Below are positions 8,693 to 17,318 of a DNA stretch of 64,000 nt, piece by piece. The stretch's first letter is position 1. Each line of letters starts with the position of its first letter. The notes below the pieces were generated by a model. It was not told the origin of the DNA. It did not search any database and worked only from the letters and a program-made list of their open reading frames with translations. Position numbers and translations under genes: made by a program. The stretch comes from Massiliimalia sp050943535 (GTDB taxonomy: Bacteria > Bacillota > Clostridia > Oscillospirales > Ruminococcaceae), in NCBI GenBank assembly GCA_050943535.1, contig JBMNPJ010000009.1, positions 1 to 64,000 of the forward strand. Reading direction: 5' to 3'.

Positions 8693-9970
8693 TCACTGTG
8701 CTTCGTAGTCATCCAGATATTTCTGTACTTTTGTATCAATTTCTTCCAGTTTTTCGGAAATATCAGCATCTGGATCTGCTTCAACAGTATCAATCAATCC
8801 TAAAATTTCACTCCAAACTAAAGAATCTGCCGGATTTACCGGACGTCCGCCTAAATACTGGAGCTGATCATGAATGATCTGCCGGTTTGGATCTTTTAAG
8901 TATTCTTTATAAGTATCTGTTTCAATTGCCGCATTGGTTACCGGAATATAACCAGTATCCAAAGTACTTTGAGCAACTCGTTCTGGTTCCAGCATAAATT
9001 CTACAAACTCAACAGCCCATTCTTCTCTTTCTGGTGTGGAAGCAAACAGTCCCAAACCATTTCCGCCCATAGGAATATCCATGGTGGTAATTTCCGGGAA
9101 CTGGGCTACTTTCAGTTCAAACTGGCCATTAATCAAATTGGTCAGGTCTGCGTAAGAGGCACAGGAAGTCATAAACATAGCTACACGGCCGTTGGCAAAA
9201 TCTTCTTTTGCAGTAGCATGCTGGTTTGGAGCCATGCTCATGTCAACTGTAGCCATCTGCTGGTATGCTTCAAAAATGGAGCGAACCTGTTCGTTGTTTC
9301 CTACAGCCTGATTGTCTTCACTGACCATATCAGAACCGGCGTTGTAAATCAGGGCGTTAACATACCACGGAGAGTCTTCTGCGGTAGTAAATCCATAAAT
9401 TCCAGTTTTGTCTGTAATGGTTTTTGCGGTAGAGACAACCTGATCGAAGGTGGAAGGAATTTCGGTGATTCCTGCCTGTTCAAACAAATCTGCATTGTAG
9501 TACAAAACCGGCATACTGTTTTGGAATGGAATAATTACTTTTTTGTCTTTATAGGTAAACCGTTTCCAAAATCCTGGAAGAATATCGTCCAAAAGTTCCT
9601 GAGGAAGCTTGTCCTCTACAGCCAAAAGTTTGCCGCTGTCGTACATTTGTGAAACGCCGTGGCGCTGTCCCAGCTGGGCTACATCAGGCAAGCTGTCAGC
9701 AGCAATCCCTGCCATTACCTTATTTACCATATCATCGTATCCGCCCATGTAGGTGGCTTCTACCTGAATGCCGGTTTCTTCCGTAAACTGGGCAGTTTCT
9801 TCTGCGAAAACGTCTTCTTTTGTGGACCAGAAAACAATTTGTTTTTCGGAAGAAGAATTAGAGGAAGAATTTCCGGAAGTTTCTGAAGTTGTGGTAGCAG
9901 AACTGCATCCTGGAAAAAGAGCTAATGCGCACAGTGCGCAGCAGAGTAAGCATTTGAGTGAGTGTTTCAT
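8693..9970 (-). CDS. ABC transporter substrate-binding lipoprotein (UgpB/sugar type)
   Basis: A 425-residue family 1 solute-binding lipoprotein. The signal peptide ends at the lipobox LFPGC with Cys about 21, followed by a Ser/Thr-rich linker. The mature part has the class pattern QIVFWSTKEDVFAEETAQF, a hinge at IIPFQNSMPVLYYNADLFEQAG, and DIPMGGNGLGLFAST. It should bind a carbohydrate or glycerol-3-phosphate-like ligand and hand it to the two permeases upstream in the operon. The adjacent phosphodiesterase favours glycerophosphodiesters, but ligand residues cannot be read safely. AAGGAG precedes the ATG. Confidence 0.88.
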   Translation of the reverse strand: MKHSLKCLLCCALCALALFPGCSSATTTSETSGNSSSNSSSEKQIVFWSTKEDVFAEETAQFTEETGIQVEATYMGGYDDMVNKVMAGIAADSLPDVAQLGQRHGVSQMYDSGKLLAVEDKLPQELLDDILPGFWKRFTYKDKKVIIPFQNSMPVLYYNADLFEQAGITEIPSTFDQVVSTAKTITDKTGIYGFTTAEDSPWYVNALIYNAGSDMVSEDNQAVGNNEQVRSIFEAYQQMATVDMSMAPNQHATAKEDFANGRVAMFMTSCASYADLTNLINGQFELKVAQFPEITTMDIPMGGNGLGLFASTPEREEWAVEFVEFMLEPERVAQSTLDTGYIPVTNAAIETDTYKEYLKDPNRQIIHDQLQYLGGRPVNPADSLVWSEILGLIDTVEADPDADISEKLEEIDTKVQKYLDDYEAQ

Positions 9971-10013
9971 ACATGATCTCCTTACTTAGTATAATTGATT
10001 ACAGATTAAAAGT

Positions 10014-10853
10014 CTATTTGATACCTGTCTTTACCATGCCTTCTACAAAATAATGCTGAAGACCGACAAAGAGCAGAAGTACCGGCAATAAAATTAAAGT
10101 GGATGCAGCCATAATCATGGGCCACTGAGGTCCCAGGTCAGGTTTAATCAGGTATTTCAACCCAATTTGCAGTGTACGGGTTGTATTCTGATAGGTAACT
10201 ACCATAGGCCACATGTATGCATTCCAGGAATCCAGAAACGCCAGCAGAACAACTGTTGCAATGGAGCTTCCTGCACAGGGCAGAGCAATGTGGAAAAAGC
10301 TTCCCAACTCATTGCATCCGTCAATTTTTGCGGCATAAAGCAGATCGTTCGGGATAGAAAGGAATGTTTGGCGCAGTAAAAAAATCCCAAACACACTGGT
10401 TAAAGAGGTTAAAGAAAGCCCAAGCCAGGTGTCCAACAGATTTAAATTTTTGGCGAATAAAAAGTTTGGAATAATTGCCGCTTCATCAGGGATCATCATA
10501 CAGGCAAGCAGCAGGGTGAAAAATACCTTTTTCCCCCAAAAGTTCAGCTTGGCAAATCCGTATGCGGCCAAGGTACAGGTCACGACCTGCCCGGTAACAG
10601 AAAGCACTGCTGCGGCAACACTGTTGATGAAAAATTTATCAAACGGCGCTGCGTTCCAAGCAGCGGAAAAATTTCCAAATTCCCAGGTGGTGGGCAAAAG
10701 ATGAAAGGTATCCTGAAAAATGTCTTCCGCCGGCTTAAAAGAAGCAAACACCATCCATAAAAACGGGAATAGAACAACGGCACTGGCCGCCAGCAGCAGC
10801 ACATGGCGGGCAGCCGGAAAAATCCAGCGCCGCAAATAGTTGGGATGATTCAC
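10014..10853 (-). CDS. ABC transporter permease (UgpE/MalG type)
   Basis: A 279-residue inner-membrane permease with six predicted helices. The EAA loop that docks the ATPase is seen as YAAKIDGCNELGSFFHIALP (about 183-202). The N-terminal segment VLFPFLWMVFASFKPAEDIF is typical of the MalG/UgpE half. Start is GTG at 10853 after AAAGGAG. The gene lies 20 bp after the other permease gene and 43 bp before the binding-protein gene. No ATPase gene is present, so a shared MsmK/UgpC-type ATPase elsewhere is required. Confidence 0.9.
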   Translation of the reverse strand: MNHPNYLRRWIFPAARHVLLLAASAVVLFPFLWMVFASFKPAEDIFQDTFHLLPTTWEFGNFSAAWNAAPFDKFFINSVAAAVLSVTGQVVTCTLAAYGFAKLNFWGKKVFFTLLLACMMIPDEAAIIPNFLFAKNLNLLDTWLGLSLTSLTSVFGIFLLRQTFLSIPNDLLYAAKIDGCNELGSFFHIALPCAGSSIATVVLLAFLDSWNAYMWPMVVTYQNTTRTLQIGLKYLIKPDLGPQWPMIMAASTLILLPVLLLFVGLQHYFVEGMVKTGIK

Positions 10854-10873
10854 AAAGTAACAGCTCCTTTTCT

Positions 10874-11749
10874 TTAATCGTAATTGACAAAGCGTTCAAA
10901 AGACATCTGGATAAAATAAATCAGCAGAATAATCAGCAGAAGTATTACTGCCACTGCGCTTCCGTACCCTACCCGGAACTGGTCAAACGCCTGCATGTAC
11001 ATGTAGGTGACCAGGTTGGTGGTGCTTCCATTAGGGCCGCCGGCAGTCATAACATTAATCTGAGTAAATACCTGAAAAGATTCTATGGTCATTAAAATCA
11101 CCAGCATAAACGTGGTAGGTGAAATTAAAGGCAGCTTAATATACCATAACATCTGCCACCGGTTTACACCATCAATTCTGGCGGCCTCGATCGCCTCATT
11201 GGATACACTGAGCAGTGCCCCCAGATAAACTACCGTACAAAAGCCCATTCGCTTCCAGATATTCATAATAACCAGTGACGGCAGTGCAGTATCCATGGTG
11301 TTGAGCCAGCGAACCGGAGGGATATTAAAAATCCCCAAAATGCTGTTGAGAGATCCGTACTGCGGATGATAGATAAACAGCCAGACAGCAGACATAGCTA
11401 CCATAGAGGTGACAGTAGGTGAGAAAAACACGGTGCGGTAAAAGATATTCATTTTGGTTTTGGCTGTCATACACAATGCCAGCAGCAATCCGATTGCAAT
11501 AGAAAAGAAAATAAAACTGACAGCATATTCCAAAGTAACCGCTATGCTGGAGAGAAAATCTTTATCTCCAAACAGCTCTATGTAATTGTCAAAGCCAATA
11601 AACCGCGGGTCCGAAGTAACCATATCCCATGAGGTAAAGCTTAAAACAAAGTTTCGCACAATGGGATAAAGACGAAAAAGACTTAATAAGAAAAATGCTG
11701 GAAAAATAAACGCATAACCTAAAAAGCGTTTTGGGGTATAATCTTGCAT
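10874..11749 (-). CDS. ABC transporter permease (UgpA/MalF type)
   Basis: A 291-residue membrane permease, first gene of the operon. Helices include GYAFIFPAFFLLSLFRLYPI and FIFFSIAIGLLLALCMT; the EAA loop is EAARIDGVNRWQMLWYIKLP (about 191-210). It pairs with the downstream MalG-type protein to form the channel. AAAGGAGC lies 10 bases before the ATG. The 280 bp upstream is AT-rich; I see no convincing riboswitch or operator there, though a catabolite or phosphate control site could be missed by eye. Confidence 0.9.
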   Translation of the reverse strand: MQDYTPKRFLGYAFIFPAFFLLSLFRLYPIVRNFVLSFTSWDMVTSDPRFIGFDNYIELFGDKDFLSSIAVTLEYAVSFIFFSIAIGLLLALCMTAKTKMNIFYRTVFFSPTVTSMVAMSAVWLFIYHPQYGSLNSILGIFNIPPVRWLNTMDTALPSLVIMNIWKRMGFCTVVYLGALLSVSNEAIEAARIDGVNRWQMLWYIKLPLISPTTFMLVILMTIESFQVFTQINVMTAGGPNGSTTNLVTYMYMQAFDQFRVGYGSAVAVILLLIILLIYFIQMSFERFVNYD

Positions 11750-11997
11750 GATGTAAAGCTCCTTTCTGATATTTTATGTTATACAAAAATCAGAACAGCT
11801 GAAATCACACTTACGTAATAGTTCAGAAAAACTTTTGTAAATCATATTATGGCTTTTTTAAAATTCATATAAAAAAAGAGGGAATTAAAACGCCATAAAA
11901 ATTTTTCAATTTTCACACAAACTCCCATAAATACTGGTGTTTTGATAGACTTTTTCTTTCGAGGATGTAAATTCGTTAAATGTTTATTTTTTGTAAA

Positions 11998-12029
11998 ATT
12001 AAAGCCACTAGTAAACTAGTGGCTTTAAT
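11998..12029 (-). terminator. Bidirectional terminator beside the broken AbrB-like gene
   Basis: A perfect 15-bp stem (ATTAAAGCCACTAGT / ACTAGTGGCTTTAAT) with a 2-nt loop, and A/T runs on both sides. It immediately follows the stop of the minus-strand AbrB-like gene. Confidence 0.75.
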
Positions 12030-12317
12030 TTATGATAACCGTGCGATAGTATATTTACATTGATAACAGATATAGCAATTTTCTTTAAATGGTACAGGCA
12101 GTAAATCATCCTCTTTTCCACAAATACAACACCGATTGTTTGCACGAGTCAGTTCTATCTTGTTTTCATTCCATTGAATTTTGACCATGCATTCTCCCAG
12201 CATTCCCAACTTTTGCCGTGCCTGCTACGGAAGGACTATTCTTCCCAACGAATCTAATTTTCGGAATTCTTCCATAATGCTACATCTCTTTTCTTTTTTA
12301 TTTGAAAGCAAAACCAT
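12030..12317 (-). pseudogene. AbrB/SpoVT-type regulator broken by an in-frame TAG
   Basis: Reading leftward from ATG 12317 (AGGAG five bases upstream), the frame encodes EEFRKLDSLGRIVLP, a TAG at codon 31 (12225-12227), then QARQKLGMLGECMVKIQWNE, IELTRANNRCCICGKEDD and CYICYQCKYTIARLS before TAA. The part before and after the TAG together is an AbrB swapped-hairpin DNA-binding domain, followed by a C-x2-C ... C-x2-C zinc ribbon as in clostridial AbrB-like proteins of 80-95 residues. TAG falls inside the conserved LGRIVLP-x-x-x-R motif. Apart from it the frame, ribosome site and terminator are intact, so this is a recent nonsense mutation, suppressed amber codon, or sequencing error. Confidence 0.75.
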
Positions 12318-12422
12318 ATTTACTCCTATTTCTATGGTATCCTATAAAATATATGTTGTTAATATACGATTTTTGTAATTATAAATTACTATGCACGGGA
12401 TATTATTAATGTGGTGATAGAT

Positions 12423-12725
12423 ATGATATCCTTTGGAATTAAATTAAAACGGCTGCGTTTGGAAAAAGAATTGACTCAGCAGCAGTTAGCAGATAAATTA
12501 GGCGTAAATCGTGCTACGGTCTCTTCTTATGAAACCAGTGCACTCTATCCTTCTGTAGATATTCTCATTAAAATTTGTCACGTTTTTCAGGTCAGTGCCG
12601 ATTATCTTCTGGGAATCAGTGATACAAATAAATTTGATTTAACAGATCTAACGGTAGAACAAGAACTGATTATACACAATCTTTTAGAAGAATTTCGTCT
12701 GTATAACAGCAAAAATAAATCTTGA
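12423..12725 (+). CDS. XRE family transcriptional regulator
   Basis: A 100-residue Cro/C1-type DNA-binding protein. The helix-turn-helix is at about 5-60: FGIKLKRLRLEKELTQQQLA, KLGVNRATVSSYE (recognition helix) and ICHVFQVSADYLLG. The C-terminal 35 residues (TVEQELIIHNLLEEFRLYN) are helical, probably for dimerisation. ATG at 12423 follows GTGGTGAT; a GTG 12 bp upstream would remove that spacing. It is transcribed divergently from the broken AbrB-like gene across about 100 bp, so it may control that interval and itself. No metabolic partner is adjacent. Confidence 0.87.
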   Translation: MISFGIKLKRLRLEKELTQQQLADKLGVNRATVSSYETSALYPSVDILIKICHVFQVSADYLLGISDTNKFDLTDLTVEQELIIHNLLEEFRLYNSKNKS

Positions 12726-12760
12726 ATTGTTTTTCGGAAATGTAAATTACTGAGAAAAGT

Positions 12761-12795
12761 AAAAACCCCCGCTCCATACGGAGCGGGGGTTTTTT
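12761..12795. terminator. Bidirectional terminator between XRE gene and ppdK
   Basis: AACCCCCGCTCC / GGAGCGGGGGTT with loop ATAC, T run on the plus side and A run on the other. It serves both convergent genes. Same stem-loop as at 7827-7859. Confidence 0.88.
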
Positions 12796-12805
12796 ATCAC
12801 ATCAA

Positions 12806-15433
12806 TTATTTATCTTTCAAAGCAGCCTGTGCAGCAGCCAGTCTTGCGATCGGCACGCGGAACGGTGAGCAAGAAACATAATTGAGGCCTACTCTGTGGC
12901 AGAATTCAACAGAGGACGGGTCACCGCCGTGTTCACCACAGATACCCAGTTTGATGTCAGGACGGGTAGATTTACCCAGTTCAGCAGCCATCTTAACCAG
13001 TTTGCCTACGCCAACCTGATCCAATTTAGCGAATGGATCGTTTTCATAGATCTTCTTGTCGTAGTAAGCATCCAGGAATTTACCAGCGTCGTCACGGCTG
13101 AAGCCGAAAGTCATCTGGGTCAAGTCGTTAGTACCGAAGGAGAAGAATTCAGCTTCTTTTGCGATTTCATCAGCGGTCAAAGCAGCACGTGGGATTTCGA
13201 TCATAGTACCAACTTTGTACTGCATGTTGGAACCAGCAGCAGCCAGAACTTCGTCAGCAGTCTTAACAACTACGCCTTTTACGTAAGCCAATTCTTTTAC
13301 ATCGCCAACCAGCGGAATCATGATTTCAGGAACCATGGTCCATTCAGGATGTTTTGCCTGAACTGTCAGAGCAGCCTGCATAACAGCCTTGGTCTGCATT
13401 GCAGCAATTTCTGGGTAGGTAACAGCCAGACGGCAGCCACGGTGACCCATCATTGGGTTGAATTCATGCAGAGAAGAGATGATTGCTTTGATATCAGCAA
13501 CAGATTTGCCCATATCTTCAGCCAGTTTTTCGATATCAGCTTCTTCAGTTGGTACGAATTCATGCAGCGGAGGATCCAGGAAACGAATGGTGATCGGGGT
13601 ACCTTCCATTGCTTCGTACATTGCTTCGAAGTCGCCCTGCTGCATTGGGAGCAGTTTAGCCAGAGCTTTTTCACGCTGTTCTACAGTATCAGAGCAGATC
13701 ATTTCACGGATTGCAGGGATACGGTCAGCTTCAAAGAACATGTGTTCAGTACGGCACAGACCGATACCTTCTGCACCGAATTTTCTAGCCTGTTTTGCAT
13801 CTCTTGGGTTATCAGCGTTGGTTCTTACGCGCAGAGTTCTGTATTTGTCAGCCCAAGCCATCAGTCTGCCGAATTCGCCACCGATAGAAGCGTCAACGGT
13901 TGGGATAGCTTCGCCGTAGATAGCACCAGTAGAACCATCCAGAGAAATGTAATCACCTTCGTGATATACTTTACCAGCCAGTTCGAACTGTTTGTTTTCT
14001 TCGTCCATTTTGATTTCGCCACAACCAGATACACAGCAAGTACCCATACCACGAGCAACAACTGCTGCGTGAGAGGTCATACCGCCACGAACGGTCAGGA
14101 TACCTTCAGAAGCAACCATACCTTCGATGTCTTCTGGAGAGGTTTCCAGACGAACCAGAACAACTTTTTCGCCTCTTTCAGCCCATTCTTTTGCATCGTC
14201 AGCAGTAAATACGATTTTACCGCAAGCAGCACCTGGGGAAGCAGCCAGAGCAGAAGCAACTGGAGTAGCTTTTTTCAGAGCAGCAGCGTCAAAAGTTGGG
14301 TGCAGCAGAGCATCCAGCTGTTTTGGATCGATCATCAGAACTGCTTCTTCTTCAGAGATCATGCCTTCGTCAACCAGGTCGCAAGCGATCTTCAGAGCAG
14401 CAGCAGCGGTACGTTTACCATTTCTGGTCTGCAGCATATACAGTTTGCGGTCTTCGATTGTGAATTCCATATCCTGCATATCTCTGTAGTGGTTTTCCAG
14501 AGTGTGGCAGATTTCAACAAACTGATTGTAGCATTCTGGCATAACTTCAGCCAGCTGATCGATGGTCTGAGGAGTTCTTACACCAGCAACAACGTCTTCA
14601 CCCTGAGCGTTCATCAGGAATTCACCGAACAGTTTCTTTTCACCGGTAGCAGGGTTTCTGGTGAATGCAACACCAGTACCAGAGGTTTCGCCCATGTTAC
14701 CGAATGCCATCATCTGTACGTTAACAGCGGTACCCCAAGAATAAGGGATATCGTTCATTCTTCTGTAAACGTTTGCACGTGGGTTGTCCCAAGAACGGAA
14801 TACAGCTTTGATAGCGCCCATCAGCTGTTCTTTTGGATCGGTTGGGAAATCTTCACCGATTTTTTCTTTATATTCAGCTTTAAACTGGTTAGCCAGTTCT
14901 TTCAGGTCTTCAGCGGTCAGTTCAGTATCCTGAGTAACACCTTTTTCGGCTTTCATTTTGTCGATTAATTCTTCAAAATATTTTTTGCCGACTTCCATAA
15001 CAACGTCGGAGTACATCTGGATAAATCTTCTGTAGCAGTCCCAAGCCCAGCGAGGATTGCCGGATTTTTTAGCGATAACTTCTACAACTTCTTCATTCAG
15101 ACCCAGGTTCAGGATGGTGTCCATCATACCAGGCATGGAAGCTCTTGCACCGGAACGTACGGAAACCAGCAGTGGGTTTTCTTTATCGCCGAATTTTTTG
15201 CCAACAGTTTCTTCCATTTTACCGATGTATTCCATGATCTGTGCCTGGATTTCATCGTTGATTTTTCTGCCATCTTCGTAGTACTGAGTACAAGCTTCTG
15301 TGGAAATGGTGAAGCCCTGTGGAACCGGCAGACCCAAGCTGGTCATTTCTGCCAGGTTTGCGCCTTTACCGCCAAGCAGTTCACGCATTTTACCGTTACC
15401 TTCAGAGAACAGGTATACGTATTTCTTGCCCAT
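12806..15433 (-). CDS. ppdK: Pyruvate, phosphate dikinase
   Basis: An 875-residue enzyme, normal family length, interconverting pyruvate + ATP + Pi and PEP + AMP + PPi. Cytoplasmic; it links glycolysis and PEP supply using pyrophosphate. The N-terminal ATP-grasp domain begins KYVYLFSEGN and GGKGANLAEM. The phosphohistidine domain carries GGMTSHAAVVARGMG with the catalytic His near 455. The C-terminal TIM barrel has GLCRTEHMFF, MGHRGCR, FSFGTNDLTQMTFGFSRDDA and LGICGEHGGDP. ATG at 15433 follows TTGGAGGTAATT; 14 upstream codons are open but lack a site. Codon use looks biased, as in highly expressed genes. It faces head-on into forks from oriC-right but is co-directional with the leftward fork. 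Confidence 0.97.
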   Translation of the reverse strand: MGKKYVYLFSEGNGKMRELLGGKGANLAEMTSLGLPVPQGFTISTEACTQYYEDGRKINDEIQAQIMEYIGKMEETVGKKFGDKENPLLVSVRSGARASMPGMMDTILNLGLNEEVVEVIAKKSGNPRWAWDCYRRFIQMYSDVVMEVGKKYFEELIDKMKAEKGVTQDTELTAEDLKELANQFKAEYKEKIGEDFPTDPKEQLMGAIKAVFRSWDNPRANVYRRMNDIPYSWGTAVNVQMMAFGNMGETSGTGVAFTRNPATGEKKLFGEFLMNAQGEDVVAGVRTPQTIDQLAEVMPECYNQFVEICHTLENHYRDMQDMEFTIEDRKLYMLQTRNGKRTAAAALKIACDLVDEGMISEEEAVLMIDPKQLDALLHPTFDAAALKKATPVASALAASPGAACGKIVFTADDAKEWAERGEKVVLVRLETSPEDIEGMVASEGILTVRGGMTSHAAVVARGMGTCCVSGCGEIKMDEENKQFELAGKVYHEGDYISLDGSTGAIYGEAIPTVDASIGGEFGRLMAWADKYRTLRVRTNADNPRDAKQARKFGAEGIGLCRTEHMFFEADRIPAIREMICSDTVEQREKALAKLLPMQQGDFEAMYEAMEGTPITIRFLDPPLHEFVPTEEADIEKLAEDMGKSVADIKAIISSLHEFNPMMGHRGCRLAVTYPEIAAMQTKAVMQAALTVQAKHPEWTMVPEIMIPLVGDVKELAYVKGVVVKTADEVLAAAGSNMQYKVGTMIEIPRAALTADEIAKEAEFFSFGTNDLTQMTFGFSRDDAGKFLDAYYDKKIYENDPFAKLDQVGVGKLVKMAAELGKSTRPDIKLGICGEHGGDPSSVEFCHRVGLNYVSCSPFRVPIARLAAAQAALKDK

Positions 15434-15793
15434 TTGAATTACCTCCAAATAATTTTTTGTACAAACCAGAACCAATCCGCATCAAATTTGCATTTTTTGC
15501 CGATTACTGGGTATACATATGACCGCGTTCCCGTTATTTTTCCAAAAAACGGAAATCCGGGCGCAAGTCTACAATTGTATTATATCAAACCTGTGGGAAT
15601 TTTTCTATATATTTATCAAAAAATTTTTGTTTTTTTTTTAAATTTCAAACTTCTGCCAAACTTTTTTGGAATCCCTTGCAAAAAACGGATAAAGTTGCAA
15701 TAATATAATATAGAACTGATGCCAGACAGAAATACCCTGTCCGGCGTTTTGCTTTGTCTTAAAGAATTTAACCGGAAAGAAGGAACGCGGCAT
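15434..15793. promoter_or_regulatory. Divergent ppdK/glmU control region
   Basis: A 360-bp gap. On the minus strand TATAAT (15579-15584) with TAGAAA 17 bp upstream makes a plausible ppdK promoter and leaves a leader of about 140 nt. On the plus strand TTGCAA (15676-15681), a 17-bp spacer and AATAAT (15699-15704) make a weaker glmU promoter; a TATAAT lies five bases later. An imperfect hairpin GCCAGACAG / CTGTCCGGC follows at 15721-15745. No known riboswitch was recognised. Confidence 0.45.
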
Positions 15794-17191
15794 ATGAACA
15801 AAACTTCCGCGATTATTCTAGCGGGTGGAAAAGGCACCCGAATGAATTCCCAAAAACCAAAAGTGCTCTCCGAAATTCTGTTTGAACCCATGCTGGGATA
15901 TGTGATCCGAGCCTGCCAAAACGCCGGCATCGCTGATATCTGTGTGGTAACCGGCTATCAGTCCCAGATGGTAGAAGACTATCTGAAGACTCTGGACGGC
16001 TGTTTTACTACCGTTCATCAGCAGGAACAGAAAGGCACCGGTCATGCGGTGATGATGGCAGCGGAGTTTCTCCGGCAGCATCAGGACGGGGATGTGCTGA
16101 TTTTAAATGGGGACGCCCCATGCATTGATGCAGATACCATTCAAAAAGCGTATGAACTGCACCAAAAAGATCAAAACGGCGTAACCTTGATTACTGCAGT
16201 TTTGGACGATGCCTTAAGTTACGGCCGAATCATCCGGGATGAAACCGGAAGCATTCAAAAGATTGTAGAGAAAAAGGACGCCAGCGAACAAGAACTGGCT
16301 GTTCGGGAAATTAACTCCGGCGAATACTGGTTCCAGTCAGCTCATCTGCTGAAAATGCTGGAACAGATTACCCCGGACAACGCCCAACAGGAATATTACC
16401 TTACCGATACTGTTGCCCTGACTCTGAAAGCCGGGGAAAAGGTAGGGGGATATATTGCAGAAAACACCGATGTGGTGTTAGGCGCCAATTCCCGGAAAGA
16501 TTTATATGAACTCAACCAGCTGATGCGCTGGAAAGTGATTGAACGTCACATGGAAAACGGCGTAGAGTTTGTGTCCACCGACGGAGTTTACATCTGTCCG
16601 GATGCAGTCATCGGCTCTGATACCGTAATTTTGCCGGGAACCATCTTAAAATCCGGAACGGTGATCGGCAGCGGCTGCACCATCGGCCCCAACACCCTGG
16701 TTTCTCAGTCCACTATCGGAGATCGGGTAAAACTCAATTCTGTTCAGTGCTATCAGTCCCGAGTCCATGAAGATGTAGACATCGGTCCGTTTGTGCATAT
16801 CCGCCCTAACAGCGAAATTCACCACCATGTACACATCGGCGACTTTGTGGAAGTGAAAAACTCCACCATCGGTGCCGGAACTGGTATTTCCCATCTGACC
16901 TATGTCGGGGACAGCGATGTGGGCAAAAATGTAAACTTTGGCTGCGGCGTAGTTACCGTCAACTATGACGGAGTACACAAACACCGCTGTGTGATTGGAG
17001 ACGGCGCCTTTATCGGCTGCAACACCAACCTGGTGGCACCGGTAGAAATCGGCGAAAACGGCTATACTGCCGCAGGTTCTACCATCACCGAAAACGTACC
17101 TGGAGAAGCGCTGGGGATTGCCCGGGCAAGACAGGTAATCAAAGAGGGTTTTTCCACGAAAAAACTTGCAGGGCGCAAGAAAAAGGTGTAA
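15794..17191 (+). CDS. glmU: Bifunctional GlmU (GlcN-1-P acetyltransferase / GlcNAc-1-P uridyltransferase)
   Basis: A 465-residue enzyme making UDP-GlcNAc for peptidoglycan: it acetylates glucosamine-1-phosphate, then transfers UMP. The N-terminal pyrophosphorylase domain has LAGGKGTRMNSQKPKVL and LNGDAPC. From about 250 the left-handed beta helix of hexapeptide repeats carries the acetyltransferase site, with VHIRPNSEIHHHVHIGDFVE, VNYDGVHKHRC and GCNTNLVAPVEIG. ATG at 15794 follows GAAGGAA; the upstream extension has no site. It is followed 127 bp later by prs, the gene order seen in Bacillus and many clostridia. Confidence 0.95.
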   Translation: MNKTSAIILAGGKGTRMNSQKPKVLSEILFEPMLGYVIRACQNAGIADICVVTGYQSQMVEDYLKTLDGCFTTVHQQEQKGTGHAVMMAAEFLRQHQDGDVLILNGDAPCIDADTIQKAYELHQKDQNGVTLITAVLDDALSYGRIIRDETGSIQKIVEKKDASEQELAVREINSGEYWFQSAHLLKMLEQITPDNAQQEYYLTDTVALTLKAGEKVGGYIAENTDVVLGANSRKDLYELNQLMRWKVIERHMENGVEFVSTDGVYICPDAVIGSDTVILPGTILKSGTVIGSGCTIGPNTLVSQSTIGDRVKLNSVQCYQSRVHEDVDIGPFVHIRPNSEIHHHVHIGDFVEVKNSTIGAGTGISHLTYVGDSDVGKNVNFGCGVVTVNYDGVHKHRCVIGDGAFIGCNTNLVAPVEIGENGYTAAGSTITENVPGEALGIARARQVIKEGFSTKKLAGRKKKV

Positions 17192-17318
17192 AATATAAGT
17201 GAAATAGGCATTGGCGGGGAAAACCGCCTGATTTTGTCGCTGTAGAAAGCGCCTGGATTGATTATCAGACGCTTTCTCAAAAATAGATTCCCAAATAAAT
17301 TTAAGGAGAGTAATTTTC

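Noticed and set aside
12896..14968. A 690-codon open frame antisense to ppdK
   Set aside because: It mirrors the codon bias of ppdK, has Phe/Ser-rich nonsense composition, no ribosome site and no family resemblance.
15434..15793. Riboswitch ahead of ppdK or glmU
   Set aside because: No recognisable glmS, SAM, purine or other conserved core could be found by eye; the leader is AT-rich without strong stems.
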